This document shows, piece after piece, positions 59,101 through 64,000 of a stretch of DNA of 64,000 nucleotides. The translations under genes and the position numbers were made by a program. A model generated the notes under the pieces. The model made no database searches, was not told where the DNA came from, and saw only the letters and a program-made list of their open reading frames with translations. Position 1 is the stretch's first letter; each line of letters starts with the position of its first letter. Origin of the DNA: Amycolatopsis nigrescens CSC17Ta-90 (GTDB lineage: Bacteria; Actinomycetota; Actinomycetes; Mycobacteriales; Pseudonocardiaceae); assembly GCF_000384315.1 (NCBI RefSeq), contig NZ_ARVW01000001.1, forward strand, positions 8,725,001 through 8,789,000, read 5' to 3'.

Positions 59101-59485
59101 CCTCGGCGCGGTCGTCGGCCAGCAACCGGCCGGACTCGGTGACGGCGGCCTCGAAGCGCCGGGCGTCCACGTTCTCGGGCCCGGTTCGCAGCGCGTAGCC
59201 CGCTCCCACCGTGACCAGCAGCCGGGCGGGCGTCCTGGCCGGACGATCCGGCTCGAGGGCCTTCCGCAGCGCGCCGACGAAGGTCTGGACCGCGCCTGAC
59301 GCGCCGCCCGGCGCCTCTTCCCAGAGGTCGTCGATCAGCCGGGTGACCGGCACCACCCCGCCCCCGGCGATCAGCAGCCTGGCCAGCACGGCCCGGTGCT
59401 TGAAGCCCTTGAGGTCGACCGGCCCGTGCTCGTTCGCGGCTTCCAGCGGGCCGAGCACGCGGAAACCCAGCACCGGCTCGGACAC
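56195..59485 (-). CDS. Large SARP-type regulator with AAA ATPase domain (1096 aa)
   Basis: The N-terminus is an OmpR-like winged helix (FRVLGPLEAANEHGPVDLKG...GAGYALRTG), followed by a BTAD domain (about 105-250, with LRTELGVDPGQHLRRLEADML). An AAA/LuxR-like ATPase follows with Walker A SGAAGAGKT (308-316) and Walker B LLVFDDLHWADEETL (Asp409-410). The last 450 residues are helical TPR-like repeats. There is no LuxR HTH at the end. Large SARPs activate secondary-metabolism or stress genes. The GTG at 59485 is chosen as the first start of the HTH. Three heptamer repeats upstream are its likely site. Confidence 0.85.
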   Translation of the reverse strand: MSEPVLGFRVLGPLEAANEHGPVDLKGFKHRAVLARLLIAGGGVVPVTRLIDDLWEEAPGGASGAVQTFVGALRKALEPDRPARTPARLLVTVGAGYALRTGPENVDARRFEAAVTESGRLLADDRAEEARVLLDEALGLWRGPAYVEFAEQDWARGEIARLDELRLLAVRRRAEAALALGLAGETVPELQAQVAAHPLREDDWRLLATALYQSGRQGDALAALRRAREVLRTELGVDPGQHLRRLEADMLAQAPHLAGPPARRSPDPVQDKGPVQQLFVGRVGELAALAEAAASAKLAGRPRLALVSGAAGAGKTALTTALTRRLAATGWITAWGTSPELPGAPAAWPWTQLRDALAHTGHDPPPTGTQDGDPGDPGDPVEARFRRHRAIGSYLGTVSGAKPVLLVFDDLHWADEETLALVTALAADPAAGPVLIVGTYRSTEISAGLAGALGRAARAEPVRVYLGGLTEPEVRELVLATAHREPAPGAAQVIHARSAGNPFFVRELTRLWETEGDAGLSAVPAGVRDVIRHRLTGLPEAARTHLRQAAVLGHEVDLDVLIPLAGDENLVLDTVDLALLSGFLVERDADRLRFAHALVRETLYDDITRVRRARWHAAAAEIVERVRPDDVEAIAHHFLRAEDRATAAMAAHYARAAAERAERRPAPHEAVRLWRGTVEALDRTEGGDARARLEAVMGMVRALAVTGDLAGARRHRADAVTAAEALGDPVLTAGVIGSFQVPANWTANDDEALSASLVAAAERTLTVLPGDRETERAGLLVTVAMERRGDRGQRGAQAAREAETIARALGDPTLLAFALNGRFLQTFHRAGLAPQRAAIGAELLDLAARHDGLIPFEVLGHLILVQSGAALADLATADRHAAAADLLAERYELPLVGVFTGWYAALRLAVTGRPAEARAAYRAAADRLRGTGMPGVEDGILPLALLCLGVPDLPDDGWGRYERWARPLVLFASGDREQALTAVRDIPDSPRDLLFEVRTCLHAESAVRAGDRQRMAPLYAQLLPAAGELAGAGSGLLTLGPVAHYLGELSAALGRRDRAAGHYREALAIADKAGAPHWSTAARDALRRLGQRIPAV

Positions 59486-59503
59486 GCCGACAACCTATCC
59501 GGC

Positions 59504-59532
59504 CCGCTGAGTCGCCGCTGAGCACGGGCTGA
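59504..59532. promoter_or_regulatory. Three heptamer direct repeats with 11-base period (SARP binding site)
   Basis: CCGCTGA (59504-59510), CCGCTGA (59515-59521) and GGGCTGA (59526-59532) repeat exactly every 11 bases with 4-base spacers. This is the geometry SARP proteins recognise. The site lies in the divergent promoter between the SARP gene and the alpha/beta hydrolase gene. Confidence 0.65.
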
Positions 59533-59584
59533 TCGGCGGCACCGACGATGCCGGAGAACACGACCACATGACAGGAGCACCGGC

Positions 59585-60463
59585 ATGACACCGACGATCA
59601 CCACGTTCACCCAGCAGCGCGTCACCGTCGCCGACGGCGTGGCGCTCAACGTCGCGGTAGGCGGCGCGGGCAGCCCCGTCGTGCTGCTGCACGGGTTCCC
59701 GCAGACCCACCTGATGTGGCGGCACGTCGCCACCGACCTGGCCGCCGACCACACGGTGATCTGCCCGGACCTGCGCGGCTACGGCGACAGCGACAAGCCG
59801 GCCGCCACCGACGGGCGGACCTACGCCAAGCGCACCATGGCGGCCGACGTCGTCGCACTCGCCCGCGCGCTCGGCCACGACCGGTTCGCGCTGGCCGGCC
59901 ACGACCGGGGTGCGCTGGTCGCGGTCCGCGCCGGGCTCGACCACCCCGGGGCGGTCACCCACCTGGCCGCCCTCGACGTGCTGCCGACCCTCGACATGTG
60001 GGAGGTCATGCACGGCACCTCCGCCGCCGTCGGCTTCCACCTCTACCTGATGGCGCAGCCGCCCGGACTGCCCGAGCGGATGATCGGCGCCTCGGCGGAC
60101 GCGTTCTTCGGTCACTTCCTGGACGGCTGGGCCACCGACCCGGACGCGATCCCCGCCGACGTCCGCGCCGCCTACCTGAAGGCGTCCCGCGAGGCGGTCC
60201 CCTCGATCGTCGCCGACTACCGGGCCTCGGCCACCGTCGACGTCGAAGACGACCAGGCCGACCGGCTGGCCGGCCACCGGCTGCGGATGCCGGTGACCGT
60301 GCTGCAGCAGGACTGGGGCACCGCACTCGGCTTCGACGCCGCCGCCCGGTGGCGGGCGTGGGCACCGAACCTGGTGCACAACACCGTGTCCTGCGGGCAT
60401 TTCATGGCCGAGGAAGACCCCGGCGAGGTGGTCAAAGCCCTGCGCGGTCTGCTCTCCAGGTAA
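59585..60463 (+). CDS. Alpha/beta hydrolase, haloacetate-dehalogenase/epoxide-hydrolase-like
   Basis: The 292-aa protein has VVLLHGFPQTHLMW, DLRGYGDSDKP, LAGHDRGALVAV (nucleophile Asp in GHDRG) and CGHFMAEEDP (catalytic His). An Asp nucleophile with the RGYGDSDKP motif is shared by fluoroacetate dehalogenases and epoxide hydrolases, so C-halogen or epoxide hydrolysis is possible. The ATG at 59585 follows AGGAG. It is divergent from the large SARP gene across the heptamer repeats and is a likely SARP target. Confidence 0.85.
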   Translation: MTPTITTFTQQRVTVADGVALNVAVGGAGSPVVLLHGFPQTHLMWRHVATDLAADHTVICPDLRGYGDSDKPAATDGRTYAKRTMAADVVALARALGHDRFALAGHDRGALVAVRAGLDHPGAVTHLAALDVLPTLDMWEVMHGTSAAVGFHLYLMAQPPGLPERMIGASADAFFGHFLDGWATDPDAIPADVRAAYLKASREAVPSIVADYRASATVDVEDDQADRLAGHRLRMPVTVLQQDWGTALGFDAAARWRAWAPNLVHNTVSCGHFMAEEDPGEVVKALRGLLSR

Positions 60464-60509
60464 CCCGGCTTGCCGGGAACACGGCCGGGCCCTCGGTCGT
60501 TCGCCGGAA

Positions 60510-60830
60510 GTGGAGAAATGGTTGGGGCTGGCCATTCCGGGCAGCGTGCTGCTGCTGATGGCGTTGCGGGCGTTCGAGTCCCGGCGGCGGAAGCGGCAGA
60601 ACCGCGTCGGCACCCCGGTGACCACCACCTACGTCAACGAGTTCACGGCCATCTTCTACGGGACGAAACGCCGGGAGCTGGACCATCGGGACTCGATGTC
60701 GATGATGCGCGAAGAGGACGCCCAGGGCGCTCCGCCGAACCTGGGCGTCGACCTCGACCGCGGCGTCGTGGTCCTGCGGCCCGAAGGTCCGAGGTCAAGT
60801 TCACGGGAGCGGCCCGAGCTGTCAGGATGA
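60510..60830 (+). CDS. DUF6191-type small membrane protein (106 aa)
   Basis: One N-terminal membrane segment (WLGLAIPGSVLLLMALRAF) is followed by RRRKRQNRVG and a conserved-looking TYVNEFTAIFYGTKRRELDHRDS and MMREEDAQGAPP region, which I recognise as DUF6191. The function is unknown. The GTG at 60510 is the only start that includes the membrane segment. It lies 46 bases after the hydrolase gene. Its stop overlaps the ATG of the TetR gene (ATGA 60827-60830), so the two are translationally coupled. Confidence 0.7.
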   Translation: MEKWLGLAIPGSVLLLMALRAFESRRRKRQNRVGTPVTTTYVNEFTAIFYGTKRRELDHRDSMSMMREEDAQGAPPNLGVDLDRGVVVLRPEGPRSSSRERPELSG

Positions 60831-61459
60831 CCGGTATGGCCAGCTCACCACTGCGCGTCTACGGCGGGGTACAAGGCGATCATCGCCAGGCCGAGCGGCG
60901 CGCGAAGTTGATCGAGGCCGGGCTGGACGCACTCGGCGCGGAAAGCGGCGCTCCGCCGCTGAGCGTGCGCGGCGTGTGCAAGCAGAGCGGGCTGGCGACC
61001 CGGTACTTCTACGAGAGTTTCGCCGACCGGGACGCCTTCGCCGTCGCCGTCTTCGACCACGTCACCCAGGGGCTCGCGACGACCACGGAACAGGCCGTCG
61101 CCGAGGCGACCGACGTACCCGGGAAGATCAGGGCGGGCGTGGGGAACATCATCCGCACCATCGCCGACGACCCGCGGCAGGGCCGCCTGCTGTTCAGCGC
61201 CCTGCTGACCAGTCCGGTGCTCGCGCGGCGGCGGCTGGAGTCGGCGACGATGTTCGCCGGCCTGCTCGGCGCGCACGCGCGGGACCACCAGGTGGCCGAG
61301 TCCGACGGCCCGCGCCTGGAGCTGAGCAGCCAGTTCATCGTCGGTGGTTTCGCGCAGACGCTCACCGCCTGGCTCGGCGGCTCGGTGCAGCTCAGTCGGG
61401 ACGAGCTGATCGACGAGTGCACCGCCATCTTCGTCGCCATCGCCGGCAGGCCCCAGTAG
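60827..61459 (+). CDS. TetR-family regulator
   Basis: The 210-aa protein has the HTH RRAKLIEAGLDALGAESGAPPLSVRGVCKQSGLATRYFYESFADR, with a GLATRYFYESF recognition helix typical of TetR subgroups with YF in that position. The ATG at 60827 overlaps the DUF6191 stop; an ATG at 60836 with AGGA before it is the alternative start. The C-terminal domain contains QFIVGGFAQTLTAWLGGS. The ligand and targets are unknown, though the coupled membrane protein gene is the natural candidate. Confidence 0.85.
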   Translation: MTGMASSPLRVYGGVQGDHRQAERRAKLIEAGLDALGAESGAPPLSVRGVCKQSGLATRYFYESFADRDAFAVAVFDHVTQGLATTTEQAVAEATDVPGKIRAGVGNIIRTIADDPRQGRLLFSALLTSPVLARRRLESATMFAGLLGAHARDHQVAESDGPRLELSSQFIVGGFAQTLTAWLGGSVQLSRDELIDECTAIFVAIAGRPQ

Positions 61460-61530
61460 CGCTCGGGACCGGTCCCGGCCCGCTTGCCTAGCCTTTCGGC
61501 CGAGCGGTCGGCTTGCGGAGATGAGAGGCG

Positions 61531-63453
61531 GTGGCGGTGACACGCCTTGGTCCTTACCTGCTCGAGACGATGATCGGGGCGGGTGGCATGGGGGAAGTGT
61601 GGCGTGCCCGCGACACGGGGCACCACGATCGGCTGGTCGCGCTGAAGCTGCTGCCGCCGGACTGCGCCGGCGATCCCGACTTCCAGGAGCGGTTCCGCCG
61701 GGAGGCGCGGCTGGCCGCGGCACTGCGCAGCCCGCACGTCGTACCGATCCACAGTTACGGCGAGATCGAGGGCAGGCTCTATCTCGACATGCAGCTCATC
61801 GACGGCACGGACCTGTCCACCGTGCTGGCACGGGAAGGACCGATGGCGGCCGAGCGCGCGGCCGCGATCGTGGCGCAACTGGCCGGGGTGCTGGATCTGG
61901 CCCACCGCGAAGGGCTGATCCATCGCGACGTCAAACCGTCCAATGTGCGCCTGCTCGACGACGATTTCGTCTATCTGCTCGACTTCGGCCTCGCCACCAG
62001 ACCGGACACTTCGGCGGCCACCTCGAAAGCCGGGCAGGTCGCCGGGACGCTGGACTACATGGCACCGGAGCGCTTCGGCCGCGACAAAGTGGATCATCGC
62101 GCCGACATCTACTCGCTCGCCGGCCTGCTCTACGCCTGCCTGACCGGCCGTCCCCCGTTCGACACCGACGGGCTGCCTCAGGCACTGCAGGCCCATCTGA
62201 ACTGGCCACCGCCGCGGCCCAGCGCCGAACGCCCTGACCTCCCGGCCGGGTTCGACGCGGTGGTCGCCACCGGAATGGCCAAGGAACCAGGGCACCGCTA
62301 CCCCACCGCCGGGCACCTCGCGGCCGCGACGCAGGCGGTGCTGCCCGGCGGCCCCGGGCACGCGGCCGCGATCAGCGCGCCCACTCGCCGCGCCGGTCCG
62401 GTCGTGACCCGCCCGCGCCGGCTGTTGCTCGGCGGCGGCGCCGCGGTCCTGACGGCGGCCGCGGTGACCACTCTCGTGCTGCTGACCGGCAAGGAGCCGC
62501 CGGCGCAACCGGTCTCCCAGTCGTCCGCTCCCCCGTCGACGCACGCCGCGCCGGTCGTCCTGCCGCCGCTGCCGTCCGGTGCCGTGCGGAACGTCCCGGT
62601 CGGGAAGGAGCCCTTCGCGCTCGCGGTGACCCCGGACGGCCGCCGTGTCTACGTCGCGGACGAAGGCGGCGGCACCGTGACGGTGGTGGACGCGGCCTCC
62701 GACACCCGGGTGACCACGATCCAGCTGTCGGGCAACCCTTCCGGCATCGCGGTCACGCCGGCGGGCGACTCGGTCTGGGTCGCGGTGCCGCAGGGCCTGC
62801 AGGAGATCGACCCGGCGGCGAACGTGATCCGCCGTACCGTGCCGCTCGCGGCAAGGGCCTACTCGGCGGCGATCTCCCCGGACGGCCGGTTCGGCTACAC
62901 CGCGCTGCAGCGGGACGGGATCGTGGCCGAGGTCGACCTCCGCACCGGCGCGGTCACGCGGCAGCTCCCGGTCGCCGAGCCGGCGTTCGTCGCGCTTTCC
63001 CCGGACGGCAGCACCCTCGCGGTCACCGGTTTCGACCAGCCCGTGCTCACCCTCTTCGATCGGGCCACCGGGGCCGAGACGGCCCGCATTCCGTTCAGCG
63101 GCGGCGGTTTCGCACCGACGTTCACCCCGGACGGACGCGGCATCTACCTCGCCGAAGCCCACCAGCCGCGCATCCACGTCGTCGACGTGGCGGCGCGTCG
63201 GGTCACCGGTTCGGTCACCATGAAGCTCCCCGCGGTCAACGTCGCTTTCGCACCGGACGGGTCCGTCGCCTACGCACACGGCGAGGACAACGAGCTCACC
63301 GTGATCGACACCGCCACCGCGTCCGTCCGGCGGACGATCCCGCTGCCCGCCGACAACTCGGCGAGCATCGCGCTGGCCCCGGACGGCTCCCGCGTCTATG
63401 TCCTGGACCAGGACCGCGACACCCTACTGGTGAGCGGCCTCTCCCCCGGCTGA
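61531..63453 (+). CDS. Ser/Thr protein kinase with extracellular YVTN beta-propeller sensor
   Basis: The 640-aa protein has an N-terminal Hanks-type kinase domain: IGAGGMGEVWRARD (glycine loop), LVALKLL (Lys39), LIHRDVKPSNVRLLD (catalytic loop, Asp133), DFGLA (151-155) and GTLDYMAPE. One membrane segment follows (about 298-319, LLLGGGAAVLTAAAVTTLVLL). The extracellular part is a 7-blade YVTN/NHL-like propeller with repeated TPDGRRVYVAD, SPDGRFGYTAL and APDGSRVYVLD blades. This architecture senses an outside ligand and phosphorylates cytoplasmic proteins. The GTG at 61531 follows GAGAGGCG. No phosphatase or FHA gene is adjacent. Confidence 0.9.
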   Translation: MAVTRLGPYLLETMIGAGGMGEVWRARDTGHHDRLVALKLLPPDCAGDPDFQERFRREARLAAALRSPHVVPIHSYGEIEGRLYLDMQLIDGTDLSTVLAREGPMAAERAAAIVAQLAGVLDLAHREGLIHRDVKPSNVRLLDDDFVYLLDFGLATRPDTSAATSKAGQVAGTLDYMAPERFGRDKVDHRADIYSLAGLLYACLTGRPPFDTDGLPQALQAHLNWPPPRPSAERPDLPAGFDAVVATGMAKEPGHRYPTAGHLAAATQAVLPGGPGHAAAISAPTRRAGPVVTRPRRLLLGGGAAVLTAAAVTTLVLLTGKEPPAQPVSQSSAPPSTHAAPVVLPPLPSGAVRNVPVGKEPFALAVTPDGRRVYVADEGGGTVTVVDAASDTRVTTIQLSGNPSGIAVTPAGDSVWVAVPQGLQEIDPAANVIRRTVPLAARAYSAAISPDGRFGYTALQRDGIVAEVDLRTGAVTRQLPVAEPAFVALSPDGSTLAVTGFDQPVLTLFDRATGAETARIPFSGGGFAPTFTPDGRGIYLAEAHQPRIHVVDVAARRVTGSVTMKLPAVNVAFAPDGSVAYAHGEDNELTVIDTATASVRRTIPLPADNSASIALAPDGSRVYVLDQDRDTLLVSGLSPG

Positions 63454-63454
63454 G

Positions 63455-64000
63455 CTAGTTTTCGCCCGCCATCCGGTAGGAACCTTCTTCCAGGCGCCGG
63501 ATCAGCCGGTGGGTCCACTCGGCACGACTGTCCGCGGTGTGGATCCACAGGCCGAGGACTTCCCCGACCGGGCCCCAGGTTTCGAGGTCGGTGCCGGCGG
63601 GCAGCTCGCCGGTGATGCCGGCCCGCCACTCGTCCATCGCCGCGGCGCGCAGCCGGAGCAGGTCGATCGCCTCGGCGCGGGTCAGGTCCTCGATCAGGCC
63701 GACCGCTGCGGCGAGGAGATCGAGCCGCGGATCGCGGTGCGAGAGAGCGGCGCGGAGCAGGGTGAAGTAGGCCTGCTCGCCGTCGCCGGTCATCTCGTAC
63801 TCCAGGCGCGGCGGTCCACCGGCCGTGCTCGGCGTGGTTTCGTGCAGCAGCAGCAAACCCTCACCGGTCATGGCCTTCAGCGCGTGATAGACCGAGCCCG
63901 ACTTGGCGTTGGCCCACTGGTGGGCGCCCCACGCCTCCAGATCCGCGCGTACCTGATAGCCGTGGGCCCGTGCGCGACGCCGGACGGCGCCGAGCACGAG
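63455..64000 (-). CDS. PadR-family regulator (N-terminus beyond window)
   Basis: The visible 181 residues include VLGAVRRRARAHGYQVRADLEAWG, SGSVYHALKAMTGEGLLLL and PRLEYEMTGDGEQAYFTLL, the PadR winged helix, followed by a long C-terminal helix pair. The first residues (before LVLGAVRRR) lie past base 64000, so the gene is incomplete here. Its stop is one base from the stop of the convergent kinase gene. PadR proteins repress drug-efflux or detoxification genes; the target is not visible. Confidence 0.8.
   Translation of the reverse strand, partial: LVLGAVRRRARAHGYQVRADLEAWGAHQWANAKSGSVYHALKAMTGEGLLLLHETTPSTAGGPPRLEYEMTGDGEQAYFTLLRAALSHRDPRLDLLAAAVGLIEDLTRAEAIDLLRLRAAAMDEWRAGITGELPAGTDLETWGPVGEVLGLWIHTADSRAEWTHRLIRRLEEGSYRMAGEN

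Noticed and set aside
56153..59299. A 1048-codon open frame on the plus strand antisense to the large SARP gene
   Set aside because: Very high GC leaves few stops in antisense frames. The product is low-complexity Arg/Gly/Ala without domains, while the minus-strand frame has clear SARP and ATPase motifs.
61009..63279. A 756-codon minus-strand frame opposite the kinase gene
   Set aside because: It is a shadow of the kinase and propeller codons; composition is Arg/Gly/Asp-rich with no recognisable domain and it crosses gene boundaries.
1..64000. Search for tRNA, rRNA, CRISPR arrays, transposases, integrases and att-type direct repeats
   Set aside because: No cloverleaf-like, repeat-spacer, DDE/serine-recombinase or long direct-repeat pattern was seen by eye; the window looks like ordinary chromosomal arm sequence with accessory clusters.

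Overview
The window is very GC-rich, gene-dense DNA with GTG/TTG starts, Tat signals, leaderless promoters, two SARP/AfsR-type activators, many TetR/MarR regulators and secreted chitinases. This points to a filamentous actinomycete. The gene styles suggest a Pseudonocardiaceae member such as Amycolatopsis (inference, not proven). No rRNA, tRNA, CRISPR array, insertion sequence or phage gene was seen.

Layout. 0-8 kb: the end of an unknown gene, a small ORFan plus a secreted arylsulfotransferase-like protein, a DHA2 drug exporter, then a coupled set (secreted agmatine deiminase-like protein, 58-aa small ORF, TetR), a non-canonical Nramp transporter and a methyltransferase. 8-14.9 kb: secreted HEXXH protease, two zinc-less quinone-oxidoreductase-type enzymes (the first behind a SoxR-box-like leaderless promoter), a decayed 4-hydroxybenzoate hydroxylase gene, a PucR regulator and two secreted proteins of unknown role. 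14.9-24.2 kb: an amidohydrolase and a three-subunit molybdenum hydroxylase, each divergent from its own TetR gene and each behind paired copies of the same operator, CGGAT-N4-ATCCG, so they may form one heterocycle-catabolism regulon. 24.2-32 kb: a START-domain protein/ArsR pair with twin operators, then an operon of PPOX protein, ferredoxin-reductase-like oxidoreductase, siderophore-interacting protein, SARP and response regulator, then an in-frame MFS-VOC fusion.

32-43 kb is the most unusual part. It is a compact, mostly minus-strand set of MFS exporter, Cys-rich MarR, arginase-family enzyme with a Cys for a metal His, GNAT, a second Cys-rich MarR, homospermidine synthase, ornithine-type decarboxylase, arginine-deiminase-superfamily enzyme and a 379-aa protein of unknown family. 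A methyltransferase and a CGNR regulator diverge from it. Read together, arginine would go to ornithine, putrescine and homospermidine, with a possible N-hydroxyarginine branch, then tailoring and export. I propose an undescribed polyamine-alkaloid type biosynthetic cluster.

43-64 kb: two flavin monooxygenases with regulators (one beside a MerR gene and a perfect palindrome), an EamA transporter/MocR pair with back-to-back -10 elements, a Tat-lipoprotein class A beta-lactamase beside a VanY-like carboxypeptidase, two convergent GH18 chitinases each with a DasR-type (dre) site, a large SARP-ATPase regulator with a three-heptamer site upstream, an alpha/beta hydrolase, a DUF6191/TetR pair, a Ser/Thr kinase with an extracellular beta-propeller, and a PadR regulator cut by the window end.
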